Part shown: positions 17,640 through 26,043 of the stretch, one piece after another
How the letters are laid out: each line of letters begins with the position of its first letter
Numbering within the stretch: position 1 is the first letter of the stretch
DNA from: Flavobacterium sp. GSB-24
Lineage (GTDB): Bacteria > Bacteroidota > Bacteroidia > Flavobacteriales > Flavobacteriaceae
Length of the DNA: 64,000 bases
Direction of reading: 5' to 3'
NCBI RefSeq assembly: GCF_027924665.1
Contig: NZ_AP027043.1
Coordinates: 3,782,001 to 3,846,000, forward strand
The notes under the pieces: model-generated
Database searches by the model: none
What the model saw: the letters and a program-made list of their open reading frames with translations, nothing else
Told to the model about the DNA's origin: nothing
Translations under genes and position numbers: made by a program

Positions 17640-17711
17640 GTCAGACTGAGCAAAGTCGAAGTTAAGCAAAGTGATTCAGCAAAACAGGACTTCGACTTCG
17701 CTCAGTCTGAC
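17640..17711. repeat. Long inverted repeat, GACTGAGCGAAGTCGAAG family
   Basis: The 22-base arm at 17640-17661 and its partner at 17690-17711 pair with one mismatch around a 28-base loop. The core GACTGAGC(G/A)AAGTCGAAG recurs in degenerate form near 3394, 43561 and 54766, making this a dispersed intergenic palindrome family. It lies between the convergent acetyltransferase and peroxidase genes. Confidence 0.8.
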
Positions 17712-17718
17712 AAACCAA

Positions 17719-17764
17719 AAAAAAATCCGTAAATCTCAAAATTTCAGATTTACGGATTTTTTTT
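17719..17764. terminator. Bidirectional terminator
   Basis: AAAAAATCCGTAAATCT and AGATTTACGGATTTTTT form a long perfect stem with a 9-base loop, with A and T tracts on the two sides. It serves the convergent genes ending at 17629 and 17780. Confidence 0.85.
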
Positions 17765-17779
17765 TCATTACTTTACTTA

Positions 17780-18358
17780 TTAACTTTTTATCCAATTAAT
17801 AACTTCTGGATCTGTTGGTAAAGTTCTTGGTTTAATTACTTTTACCAATTCTCCCTTTTCATTAATTAAGTATTTTTGGAAATTCCACTCTACTTCAGAA
17901 TCCTGTAAACCATTTTTAGATTTCTGAGTCAGGAATTTGTAAATTTCAGCCATATCATTTCCTTTTACTGATATTTTATTCATCATCGGGAAAGTTACGC
18001 CATAATTCTGCTGGCAGAAAGATTCAATTTCCTTCGCTGTTCCAGGTTCCTGCGAAGCAAAGTTATTTGCTGGAAAACCTACAATTACAAAACCTTTGTC
18101 TTTATATTCTTTGTAAATAGCCTCTAAATCTTTGTACTGAGGTGTCAAACCACATTTTGATGCTGTATTGACAATCATGATTTTTTTGCCTTTCAAAGAT
18201 GCAAAGTCAAAAGTATCTCCTGATAAATCTTCAACTTTAAACTGGTAAATGTTTTCTTTTGCCATGACTTCTGTTTTAGGTTTATGGCTCGTTTGAGCCT
18301 GCACTTGCGATGCTATCATAAATAATGCACTGCAAACTAAAATTGCTATATTTTTCAT
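17780..18358 (-). CDS. Glutathione peroxidase family protein, exported
   Basis: A 192-residue thiol peroxidase with an N-terminal signal peptide (about residues 1-22, ending VQAQ). The catalytic tetrad motifs are visible: NTASKCGLTPQY with Cys69, FPANNFASQEPGT with the Gln, and EWNFQKYLI with Trp. Bacterial members usually use thioredoxin rather than glutathione and reduce organic peroxides. The signal peptide suggests a periplasmic or envelope location. Length is slightly above the 160-residue cytosolic form because of the leader. Confidence 0.92.
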   Translation of the reverse strand: MKNIAILVCSALFMIASQVQAQTSHKPKTEVMAKENIYQFKVEDLSGDTFDFASLKGKKIMIVNTASKCGLTPQYKDLEAIYKEYKDKGFVIVGFPANNFASQEPGTAKEIESFCQQNYGVTFPMMNKISVKGNDMAEIYKFLTQKSKNGLQDSEVEWNFQKYLINEKGELVKVIKPRTLPTDPEVINWIKS

Positions 18359-18451
18359 CGTATAATTTTTTATAAAATTAGCTAAAATCCGCTTTACTAA
18401 AACTCTTTTCTTTCTTTAAATTTTATTAATCAAAAGTTAAATAAAAAAATG

Positions 18452-18480
18452 AAGCCTAACGTTAATCAGACGTTAGGCTT
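18452..18480 (-). terminator. Perfect 11-bp hairpin
   Basis: AAGCCTAACGT (18452-18462) pairs with ACGTTAGGCTT (18470-18480) around a 7-base loop. On the minus strand it is followed by CATTTTTTTAT, an intrinsic terminator for leftward transcription, possibly of the 38-residue ORF at 18782-18898. Confidence 0.7.
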
Positions 18481-18781
18481 CCCCCCATACAAACAAATCA
18501 AACCATGAATTAATTATTATGCAATCTTTTTATAAATAAAATAATCTATATGTTATCGAATTATAGTTGATGACTCGGTTATAGTGAAAATCTTCTTAAC
18601 CCCCAATGTCAAAACGAACTTTTCAAAATATTTTCAAATGGCTTGTATTGATGTAACTTTTAAATGGTGTAATTCACTCTAACAATTAAAAAAATCTTCG
18701 GTTTGGAAGTCCGAGTGCATCAACTATACTATATTTAGTTTTCAACTTTTCAAAATTTAAAGAACAAATTCATAACGTTTC

Positions 18782-18898
18782 TCATTTAGAGCTCTTAATC
18801 AACATCTCTTTTCTAAAATCAACTTTATTAAAAACAGTCAATGCTAAAACAGTTGTCAATCCTACGATTAATATTTTAATTGCATTTCTCTTATTCAT
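18782..18898 (-). CDS. Possible 38-residue single-pass membrane protein
   Basis: A minus-strand ATG-to-TGA frame of 38 codons with the layout Lys/Arg-rich start (MNKRNAIK), hydrophobic helix (ILIVGLTTVLALTVF) and charged tail (DFRKEMLIKSSK). A TAAAAA element 11-16 bases before the ATG could act as an A-rich ribosome-binding site, and a good terminator lies downstream on the same strand (18452-18480). The composition is coherent for a small inner-membrane protein, but I know no family. Confidence 0.42.
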   Translation of the reverse strand: MNKRNAIKILIVGLTTVLALTVFNKVDFRKEMLIKSSK

Positions 18899-19096
18899 AA
18901 TATCAGTTTTTAGAATCGCTTTTCATTTTTAATATGTTCTTTTTCCTACTTCTAAATTTATTTACGAAATTGGATTGTTTTTGGTTTTAAAAAAAGTAAA
19001 AAAAATCATATTTTTTTTTAAACCTCTTTATTTTCCTAGGGTTTAGACTACAAAAAAAATAAAAAAAAATCCGAAAAAAATAAATTATCTTTATAA

Positions 19097-19110
19097 CTGG
19101 TTACCACCAG
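19097..19110. promoter_or_regulatory. Short dyad upstream of the ECF sigma gene
   Basis: CTGGT-TACC-ACCAG forms a 14-base interrupted palindrome 39 bases before the sigma factor ATG. It could be a regulator site or part of an autoregulated promoter; this is a guess from position alone. Confidence 0.3.
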
Positions 19111-19149
19111 CTGTCTAACTTTTTATGTTTAAACTTAAAATCCAAATCT

Positions 19150-19680
19150 ATGAGTCAAGAAGAATTGTTAGTTTTAATTTACAAAAAGGACGAAAAGGCT
19201 TTTACACATTTATATGATATGTATTCTAAAAGCTTATTTTCTGTCATTCATGTCTTAATCAAAAATCGAGAAGAAGCAGAAGATGTTTTACAAGACGTCT
19301 TTGTAAAAATCTGGAAAAACATCGATTCTTATAATGAAAGTAAAGGACGATTTTACACTTGGATTCTTAATATCGCTCGAAACACTTCGATTGATAAACT
19401 TCGTTCTAAAAACTTTAATAACAGCCAAAAAAACCTTTCCTCTGATAATTTCGTAAATCTGTTAGATGACAGTAATAAATTAGCTAATAAACTTGATGCA
19501 ATTGGAATTCAGGAATTCGTGAAGAAACTTAAACCAAAATGTATTGAAATCATCAATTTGTTATTCTTTAAAGGATATACCCAGCAAGAAGCTTCGGAAG
19601 AATTAGCCATTCCACTGGGCACAATCAAGACACAAAACAGAAACTGTATTAACGATTTACGTAATTATTTAAAAATATAA
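19150..19680 (+). CDS. ECF RNA polymerase sigma factor (SigK-like)
   Basis: A 176-residue sigma-70 family protein lacking region 1. Region 2 spans about residues 20-85 with EEAEDVLQDVFVKIWKN and FYTWILNIARN; region 4 spans about 125-175 with KGYTQQEASEELAIPLGTIK, the helix-turn-helix that reads the -35 element. Its stop codon overlaps the start of the next gene (TAATG at 19678-19682). That gene encodes a membrane anti-sigma factor, so the pair is translationally coupled and forms a classic signal-responsive switch. The stimulus and regulon are unknown; the adjacent exported peroxidase gene makes oxidative or envelope stress a reasonable guess. Confidence 0.93.
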   Translation: MSQEELLVLIYKKDEKAFTHLYDMYSKSLFSVIHVLIKNREEAEDVLQDVFVKIWKNIDSYNESKGRFYTWILNIARNTSIDKLRSKNFNNSQKNLSSDNFVNLLDDSNKLANKLDAIGIQEFVKKLKPKCIEIINLLFFKGYTQQEASEELAIPLGTIKTQNRNCINDLRNYLKI

Positions 19681-20468
19681 TGGAAGCACAAGAATATATA
19701 GAATCAGGAATTCTAGAGTTATATGTATATGGCTTACTAAGCGAAAAAGAAAACCTAGAAATAGCTGAACTGGCAAAAAACAATCCTGAAGTTGATCAGG
19801 AAATTATTTCGATCGAAAAGGCTATAATTGCTTTATCTTCGAGCTTCTCTCCTTTCCATTCTGTGGAGAATTTTGAGAAAATAAAAACCCGTCTGGAACT
19901 TAAACATGGCAAAGTAGTCGATATGAAACCAGCTTCAAACTGGTCTCAATATGTGGGCTGGGCCGCGGCAGTATTATTATTGCTTGGTTTAGGCTATCAA
20001 ACTTTAGAATTAACAAAAACTAAGGAAGCAATTTCAAATGTTGGAAATGAAAAAAATAAAATCCAAAGAGAGTATGCTTATTTAGATCAGCAGAATAAAC
20101 AAACAGAGAAAAACCTGAGTATTGTTAGAGATATCAAAAATACTGGTGTAACTCTTGGCGGTCAGGCTGTTTCTCCTACATCTTTTGCAAAAGTGTATTG
20201 GAATAAACAAACTAAAACAACTTATATTGATGCCGCTGGTCTGCCAACGCCTCCAAAAGGAATGGTTTATCAAGTTTGGTCTTTAAAATTAAGTCCAGTT
20301 CTTACGCCTACAAGTATTGGTTTACTGGATAATTTCGAAGGAAATAGACAAAAAATCTTTGCTGTAAGCCAGACCGATTCGGCAGAAGCGTTCGGTATCA
20401 CGCTGGAACCTGCAGGAGGAAGTTTAACTCCAACAATGGAACAATTGTATACTTTAGGAAAAGTTTAA
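19680..20468 (+). CDS. Membrane anti-sigma factor, RskA-like
   Basis: A 262-residue protein. The N-terminal cytosolic part (about residues 1-90) is the anti-sigma domain, starting with EYIESGILELYVYGLLSEKE; it lacks the Zn-binding HxxxCxxC motif, as RskA types often do. One transmembrane helix follows (about 95-110, YVGWAAAVLLLLGLGYQ), then a coiled coil. The periplasmic C-terminal RskA domain contains KTTYIDAAGLPTPPKGMVYQ and AFGITLEPAGGSLTPT. It overlaps the sigma gene by one base. It is expected to hold the sigma factor inactive until periplasmic signals trigger release. Confidence 0.9.
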   Translation: MEAQEYIESGILELYVYGLLSEKENLEIAELAKNNPEVDQEIISIEKAIIALSSSFSPFHSVENFEKIKTRLELKHGKVVDMKPASNWSQYVGWAAAVLLLLGLGYQTLELTKTKEAISNVGNEKNKIQREYAYLDQQNKQTEKNLSIVRDIKNTGVTLGGQAVSPTSFAKVYWNKQTKTTYIDAAGLPTPPKGMVYQVWSLKLSPVLTPTSIGLLDNFEGNRQKIFAVSQTDSAEAFGITLEPAGGSLTPTMEQLYTLGKV

Positions 20469-20490
20469 AAACTTAAATATTTATAAATGC

Positions 20491-20524
20491 AAAGCGTATA
20501 TTAATTACTTTTAATATGCGCTTT
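20491..20524 (+). terminator. Terminator after sigma/anti-sigma unit
   Basis: AAAGCGTATATTA and TAATATGCGCTTT pair with one G-U-type mismatch and are followed by TTTATTTTT. It ends the sigma operon before the DoxX-like gene. Confidence 0.7.
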
Positions 20525-20559
20525 TTTATTTTTACAAAATAAACTCTATCAAAAGATCT

Positions 20560-20946
20560 ATGAATGGAACTTTACTTTTAAGAATTGCAACTGCAATCAT
20601 TTTATTAACGCATTCTGTTTTCGGAATGTTTAATAACGGAATAAATGATTTCGGAAATTTATTTTTAAATCAAATTGGCTTTGCTCCTTTTGGTGTTTTT
20701 CTGGCTTGGTCAATTAAATTGTCGCATATTGCAGCGGCTATATTACTGCTTTTAAACAAATATGTAAAACCTGCAGGATTCATAACTATTTTTATTTTGC
20801 TTATGGGAATTATTCTGGTTCATTTTCAGGATGGATGGTTTGTCGTTGGCGGTGGAAGAAATGGTATAGAATATAATTTTTTATTAATTTGTGTTTTATT
20901 AGCGATTATGTACCCAAATGGATTTAAATTAAATTATAAAGATTAG
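20560..20946 (+). CDS. DoxX-family-like small membrane protein
   Basis: A 128-residue protein with four predicted membrane helices (about residues 5-22, 40-60, 66-85 and 105-120). The first helix LLRIATAIILLTHSVFGMF and the GNLFLNQIGFAPFGVFLAW stretch have DoxX-family character. DoxX proteins are often tied to quinone/redox or membrane thiol chemistry, but no catalytic residues can be assigned. It lies 2 bases before the DUF3667 gene, so the two are co-transcribed. Confidence 0.75.
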   Translation: MNGTLLLRIATAIILLTHSVFGMFNNGINDFGNLFLNQIGFAPFGVFLAWSIKLSHIAAAILLLLNKYVKPAGFITIFILLMGIILVHFQDGWFVVGGGRNGIEYNFLLICVLLAIMYPNGFKLNYKD

Positions 20947-20948
20947 TT

Positions 20949-21680
20949 ATGATGAAAATAACTTGTAAAAACTGTCAGCAAGTTTATACTGGTAATTACT
21001 GCAATAATTGCGGCCAAAGCACAGAAACACACAAAATTAACGGTCATTTTTTATGGCACGACATACAGCATGGCTTATTCCATTTTGATCAGGGAATTCT
21101 CTTTTCTTTAAAGGAACTATTTACAAGGCCTGGAGATACTGTTCGCGAATTTATTGAAGGAAAACGCGTCAGACATTTCAAACCTTTATCTTTAGTTGTT
21201 CTGTTAGCAACTTTTTATGGTTTTTTATTCCATTATTTTAATATTCATTATTTAGCAAATGATTCAAATGATGCATTAGATTATGAAAATCTAAATGAAT
21301 GGATTACAACACATTTCTCTTGGGTAACAATAGCTACAATACCGTTATATACAATTGGTACTTATATTGTTTTTAGAAATCAGGGATATAACTTTTTTGA
21401 ATTTTTTGTTCTCAATACTTTTAAAGCTTCACAGCGGCTTTTTGTCCAGATTTTGACATTTCCAATATTATTTTATTTCAACAGTACGCATCATTTACAG
21501 CAGTTTTCGTTTGTAACCTATCTAATAGGTATTGTATTAATATTTTGGACCAACATTCAATTTTTCGATAAAATATCAAAAACACGAGCATTCTTTTTAT
21601 CGATACTTAGTCATATCATATTTTTAATCTGCTTTACAATTGTTTTTGCAGTAATACTTTTAATTACAGGTAACTTTTAA
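20949..21680 (+). CDS. DUF3667 membrane protein with N-terminal zinc ribbon
   Basis: A 243-residue protein (ATG at 20949, with a second ATG immediately after). It begins with a four-Cys ribbon ITCKNCQQVYTGNYCNNCGQ, then HFLWHDIQHGLFHFDQG and FTRPGDTVREFIEGKRVRHF, the hallmark of DUF3667. Four to five membrane helices follow (about residues 80-240). The family is common in Bacteroidota and its function is unknown. It ends before a perfect bidirectional terminator. Confidence 0.88.
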   Translation: MMKITCKNCQQVYTGNYCNNCGQSTETHKINGHFLWHDIQHGLFHFDQGILFSLKELFTRPGDTVREFIEGKRVRHFKPLSLVVLLATFYGFLFHYFNIHYLANDSNDALDYENLNEWITTHFSWVTIATIPLYTIGTYIVFRNQGYNFFEFFVLNTFKASQRLFVQILTFPILFYFNSTHHLQQFSFVTYLIGIVLIFWTNIQFFDKISKTRAFFLSILSHIIFLICFTIVFAVILLITGNF

Positions 21681-21685
21681 AAAAC

Positions 21686-21716
21686 AAAAAGGTTCAACAT
21701 TATGTTGAACCTTTTT
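21686..21716. terminator. Bidirectional terminator
   Basis: AAAAAGGTTCAAC (21686-21698) and GTTGAACCTTTTT (21704-21716) form a perfect 13-bp stem with a 5-base loop, between the convergent DUF3667 and cytochrome c synthetase genes. Confidence 0.85.
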
Positions 21717-21741
21717 TGAATTAATAATTCCTTTGAATTAT

Positions 21742-24700
21742 TTATTTCTTTACTTTTTTACTTTTATAGTACTTTCTATATTTTGGATAGGTAACAGCTC
21801 CAATAACACTAATGGAAATCAAAGTGTAATAAACCCAACTTAATGAATGCGCTTCTCCGCTTGCGTAAGAATGCAAACCAACCAAATGGAAATTTACTCC
21901 ATAATAAGTAAACAGAATTGAAACAAATGCAAACATACTCATTAAGTTGAAGAACCATTTTCCTCTTAAAGCAGGAACAAAACGAGCGTGAATTACAAAT
22001 GCATAAATCATAATTGAGATTAAAGCCCAAGTTTCTTTTGGATCCCATCCCCAGTAACGTCCCCAGCTTTCGTTTGCCCATTGTCCACCTAAGAAGTTTC
22101 CAATAGTAAGCATGATCAAACCAATAGTTAAAGCCATTTCGTTGATATATGTAATCTCTTTTAAATTAAGCTCCATTTTGGCTTTATTTTTCTCAGTTGT
22201 AAAGAAAATCAAGAGCAATGCAACAAAGCCTAAAATAAATCCTAATGCAGTTGGACCATAACTACCTACAATAACTGCCACGTGAATCATTAACCAATAC
22301 GAGTTAAGAACCGGTTGTAAGTTTGCAATTTCAGGATCAATCCAGTTCATGTAAGCTGCCATTAAAATCATAGCAGTAACAAAGGCAGATGATGCTACTG
22401 TTAATTTTGATTTTCTATCAAAAGCCAATCCGAAGAACATTGTGGACCAAGCTACATAAACGATTGATTCGTAAGCATTACTCCAAGGCGCGTGACCAGA
22501 AATATACCAGCGTGCAATTAATCCTAATGTATGAATTGCAAATAACAATCCGACTAAAACATGGAAACCATCTATTGTAATACGAAGCCATTTTTTCTCA
22601 AAGAAAATGTTCACGATAATAAAAATGAACATAAAGCTTGCTACTGTAATATACCAATACGGTAATTTTTGAAAAACGTCGTATTTATTATAAGCTATCT
22701 CAGCATCGATTTTGTCTTCACTTGGTCGTACTTTGCTACCAAATTTCTTTTGAAAACCATTAATGCTTTCAACTAAATTGTCTGCTGTGTCAAAGTTTTT
22801 AGCAATTGAACCGTTGTTTAGGGCACTAAAATATAAAGGCAGAATTTGGTTAACGTAAGTTGAATCCATTCCTTTAAAGCCATTATTATTGCGTTCTAAA
22901 TAAGAAACCCATTTATGATTTGGATCGTTTGGAACTGGAAATATTCTCAAAATGCTTCCGCTTAAAGCAGATTCCATTAAGTTTACTTTTTTATCTGTCT
23001 CAACAAAATCTTTCTCAAAATTATTTGGATTTGCAGCTTTGTAAGCCTCATCCAAATAAGGAGATAATTTATAATTTCCCTGCTCATCAAAGAATTTCAC
23101 AAACGGAGCGTATTGATCTTTCGAATCAATTCCGATAATTTTACGAATACTATCATTTCCAGATTTAATATAAATCAAAGGAATCTGAATCCAAACCTGA
23201 GCATATTGTGTCATCGATAAGAAAACCTGATCAGAATTCATTCCATTGTAAGTATCCTTATGGCTTACTTTTCGAAGTAACTCAGACGAAAACGTATTAA
23301 TAGGTTTCATTCTTCCGCCGGCATCTTGGATAATCAATCGTCCAAATTTTGCTGCGTGCGATTCTGGTGCTTTATAAATAGTCAATAATGAATCTAATTG
23401 TTTTTGACTTGGCGGCGCTGTAACATGATTAGCATGATCATTAGGATCTGCGGTATGCGCGTGATCGTGATCATGAGAATGAACATGTGGAGTCTGCTGT
23501 GCAAAACCACTTAAGCTTATCATTAAAACTAAAATAGTAATTAGCTTTTCTTTTTTCTTTTTAACCGCTTCTAGTTTACGTTTCAAATCACCAAAACGAG
23601 AATGTTTTGTAAACATAATTGCCATAAGTCCTATATAAAGTAAAAAATAACCCAAATAAGTAATATTAGTTCCCCAAAAATCATGGTTTACAGATAAAAC
23701 AGTTCCTTTTTCATCTGGATCAAATGAAGACTGGAAGAAACGATATCCTTTATGATCTAAAACGTGATTCATAAAAATATCATAATCAAAAGTTTCTGTA
23801 GAATCCTGGACAGTAACTTTACTTTTATATGAAGAATAACTTTTTTCGGTACCAGGATATTTTTCTGCTATAAAATCGTTCAATTTTATTTTAAAAGGTA
23901 AAATGTATGCTTTACTTCCATAAAATAAAGAATATTCAATATTGCCAATTTTAACCGTTTTAGCCTCTCCAATCTGGCCTTTAGACCCCATCAGCATTAC
24001 TTCTTTTTCTTGTCCTTCAGCTTTAACTTTTACGACCAAAGCGTCTGTATGAGATTTAGCTTTAAAATCATTATTTGATTCATATTCCACTTTTCCCTTC
24101 ATTGGCGGATCTGGAAATACAATTCTAATATCTCCAATGCTATACAACGAACGCATCATTAAAGGCTGTGCATTATTTTTAGTGACTTTTCCTTTAAACT
24201 GATCTGCCATTCGCATAAACTCCCCTTCAAAAGGAGTCTGAATAGTGTATTCTTTACCAGTTGTATTAATATTAATTGCTCCGTCAGTTGGTTTATTTAA
24301 AGCAAATAAAACATTGTGAATATTTTGAACCTCACCTTCTTTAAGATAATGTTCTTCACGTCCGCCGGCACCAGCTTCTACTAATTTAAGATATAAAGTT
24401 CCGTTTGGATCTGGTTTAACCACTTCCTTCGCTCCCATTATATAATTAGAGTATGTAACTTCAAAAGGTGTTTCATCAAATTTTCCAGAAACACTGAAAT
24501 CATTATTAGTAACAGGAGATAATAACAGATTTTTTTCAAAAACCCTTCTTTTCATCTCCCCTTTATATTCACCATCCACAAAAATGGTTAAGAAAGTTTT
24601 ATCGGAGTAAATTTGATTTTCTGCAGCGCCTTCGCGAATAGGCATCATTCCTTCATAACTAATGTAACGGGTAATAAAAGCTCCTAAAATGATGAAAATA

Positions 24701-24957
24701 AAAGAAATATGCAGTAAGAAGGTTGCCCACTTTTCTTTTTTAAGCAGTTGATAACGTTTAATGTTTCCGAAGAAATTAATTACAAAAACAAGCATTATCG
24801 CCTCAAACCACCAAGTATTGTAAATAAGTATTCTGGCTGTATCGGTATTGTATTTACTTTCGATAAAAGTTCCAACACCCATTGCAATTGCGAATGTTAA
24901 AAAAAGAACGGCCATTAATCGTGTAGAAAACAAAAAAGAGAATATTTTTTTATCCAT
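21742..24957 (-). CDS. ccsBA: Cytochrome c biogenesis fusion protein (CcsB/ResB + CcsA)
   Basis: A 1071-residue fused System II cytochrome c synthetase that exports haem and attaches it to apocytochromes. The start is ATG 24957 (MDKKIFSFLFSTRLMAVLFL); frames further upstream begin only with TTG. The N-terminal half is ResB/CcsB-like with helices near residues 10-30, 45-65 and 75-100 and a large periplasmic part. A helix and signal-like segment (LVLMISLSGFAQQ) and a His-rich linker follow (about residues 490-512). The C-terminal half is CcsA-like, with RWYISGHAPWSNAYES and the WWD haem motif ESWGRYWGWDPKETWAL. A TACTTTTG box lies 32 bases upstream. Confidence 0.93.
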   Translation of the reverse strand: MDKKIFSFLFSTRLMAVLFLTFAIAMGVGTFIESKYNTDTARILIYNTWWFEAIMLVFVINFFGNIKRYQLLKKEKWATFLLHISFIFIILGAFITRYISYEGMMPIREGAAENQIYSDKTFLTIFVDGEYKGEMKRRVFEKNLLLSPVTNNDFSVSGKFDETPFEVTYSNYIMGAKEVVKPDPNGTLYLKLVEAGAGGREEHYLKEGEVQNIHNVLFALNKPTDGAININTTGKEYTIQTPFEGEFMRMADQFKGKVTKNNAQPLMMRSLYSIGDIRIVFPDPPMKGKVEYESNNDFKAKSHTDALVVKVKAEGQEKEVMLMGSKGQIGEAKTVKIGNIEYSLFYGSKAYILPFKIKLNDFIAEKYPGTEKSYSSYKSKVTVQDSTETFDYDIFMNHVLDHKGYRFFQSSFDPDEKGTVLSVNHDFWGTNITYLGYFLLYIGLMAIMFTKHSRFGDLKRKLEAVKKKKEKLITILVLMISLSGFAQQTPHVHSHDHDHAHTADPNDHANHVTAPPSQKQLDSLLTIYKAPESHAAKFGRLIIQDAGGRMKPINTFSSELLRKVSHKDTYNGMNSDQVFLSMTQYAQVWIQIPLIYIKSGNDSIRKIIGIDSKDQYAPFVKFFDEQGNYKLSPYLDEAYKAANPNNFEKDFVETDKKVNLMESALSGSILRIFPVPNDPNHKWVSYLERNNNGFKGMDSTYVNQILPLYFSALNNGSIAKNFDTADNLVESINGFQKKFGSKVRPSEDKIDAEIAYNKYDVFQKLPYWYITVASFMFIFIIVNIFFEKKWLRITIDGFHVLVGLLFAIHTLGLIARWYISGHAPWSNAYESIVYVAWSTMFFGLAFDRKSKLTVASSAFVTAMILMAAYMNWIDPEIANLQPVLNSYWLMIHVAVIVGSYGPTALGFILGFVALLLIFFTTEKNKAKMELNLKEITYINEMALTIGLIMLTIGNFLGGQWANESWGRYWGWDPKETWALISIMIYAFVIHARFVPALRGKWFFNLMSMFAFVSILFTYYGVNFHLVGLHSYASGEAHSLSWVYYTLISISVIGAVTYPKYRKYYKSKKVKK

Positions 24958-24988
24958 TTTTAAGGAATTACATTGTATAAAAGTGGCA

Positions 24989-24996
24989 CAAAAGTA
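24989..24996 (-). promoter_or_regulatory. -7 promoter box for ccsBA (TACTTTTG)
   Basis: The minus strand reads TACTTTTG, a TAnnTTTG match 32 bases upstream of the ATG at 24957, and supports that start over upstream alternatives. Confidence 0.5.
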
Positions 24997-25268
24997 CTTA
25001 AAAATGTTGATTTTAGGTATGTGATATTTGTTAATAAAAACCAAATATATAGCAAGAAATTTGATCAAATTCTCAAAAAAGTAAACTTATTTTTACAAAA
25101 ACAAACATTTACAATATAGCTGTCTTGATTATTTTCTTATAAATTAAAATAGATTATCATACTTTAATCTTGGCAATTAGAATAATGTCTGAAAATAAAA
25201 ATCATATTAGTACCCTGCAATCTGTCGCAAAAGTTTTCATTACAAATTATCTTTATAAAAAATAATAC

Positions 25269-25276
25269 TAATTTTG
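25269..25276 (+). promoter_or_regulatory. -7 promoter box (TAATTTTG) very close to the start codon
   Basis: TAATTTTG ends 5 bases before the ATG at 25282. If used, transcription would begin at or next to the start codon. No TTG is found at the usual upstream distance. Confidence 0.3.
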
Positions 25277-25281
25277 CTCTT

Positions 25282-26043
25282 ATGATTCAGATAACAATAA
25301 TCGGTTCCGGCAACGTCGCACAGCATTTAATAAAAGCTTTTGATACAAGCAAAACTGTAGAAATTAAACAGGTTTTTTCAAGAAACAAGGAAGCTGTGGC
25401 TCATTTGGTTGATTATGAAAAAATTATTTCTGACTACAGTGAATTACAGACTGCTGATCTACATATAATTGCAGTTTCAGACAATGCAATTACCGAAGTT
25501 TCAGAACAACTTCCATTTAATAATCAGTTTGTAGTGCATACTTCTGGAACATCACCAATAGATGTTTTAGATGAAAAAAATCGTAGGGGTGTTTTTTATC
25601 CGCTGCAGACTTTTTCTAAAAATAAAAATATAGATTTTTCTATAATTCCTTTTTGTTTAGAGGCTGAAAATACTGCTGATTTTAAACTTTTAGAATCTGT
25701 AGCTAAAAGTGTTTCTACTGCTGTTTATTCTATCAATTCAGAGCAGCGAAAAGCACTTCATGTCGCTGCAGTTTTTGTGAATAATTTTACCAATCATCTT
25801 TATCAAATTGGACAAGAAATTTGTGAAGAAAATCAAGTTCCTTTTTCAATACTAAGACCTTTAATTCAGGAGACGGCGGATAAAATTAATACGCTTGATC
25901 CAACTGAGGCGCAGACAGGTCCTGCAAAACGTGAAGATTCCAAAACAATCAATGCACATTTGGATTTTTTACAAAATGAAAACAAAAAAAATATCTATAA
26001 AATCCTAACACAATCTATACAACATAATGGCAAAAAGTTATAA
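25282..26043 (+). CDS. Rossmann-like DUF2520 oxidoreductase-type protein
   Basis: A 253-residue protein with an N-terminal dinucleotide-binding motif ITIIGSGNVAQHL (residues 4-16) and a strand/helix pattern to about residue 130. A helical C-terminal DUF2520 domain follows (ALHVAAVFVNNFTNHLYQ, LRPLIQETADKI, QTGPAKREDSKTI). It resembles the F420-dependent NADP reductase / 3-hydroxyisobutyrate dehydrogenase fold, but no reaction is established for DUF2520 proteins. Its 3' end overlaps the next gene by 17 bases, so the two are coupled. Confidence 0.87.
   Translation: MIQITIIGSGNVAQHLIKAFDTSKTVEIKQVFSRNKEAVAHLVDYEKIISDYSELQTADLHIIAVSDNAITEVSEQLPFNNQFVVHTSGTSPIDVLDEKNRRGVFYPLQTFSKNKNIDFSIIPFCLEAENTADFKLLESVAKSVSTAVYSINSEQRKALHVAAVFVNNFTNHLYQIGQEICEENQVPFSILRPLIQETADKINTLDPTEAQTGPAKREDSKTINAHLDFLQNENKKNIYKILTQSIQHNGKKL

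Larger units (their letters stand above)
18359..19149. other. Intergenic gap of 791 bases
   Basis: The region holds a strong hairpin at 18452-18480, a 38-codon minus-strand frame at 18782-18898 and the ECF sigma promoter region at the right end. Between 18490 and 18780 I see nothing supportable. Confidence 0.55.
24958..25281. other. Divergent intergenic region of 324 bases
   Basis: The region separates ccsBA (minus) from the DUF2520 gene (plus). It holds one -7 box for each direction (24989-24996 minus, 25269-25276 plus). A 26-codon frame at 25185-25265 is present but unconvincing. Confidence 0.5.

Noticed and set aside
24958..25068. N-terminal extension of ccsBA
   Set aside because: It would start with TTG and includes the -7 box; the ATG at 24957 begins the conserved sequence.
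25185..25265. 26-codon plus-strand frame upstream of the DUF2520 gene
   Set aside because: Too short and without a promoter or conserved pattern; likely chance in AT-rich DNA.
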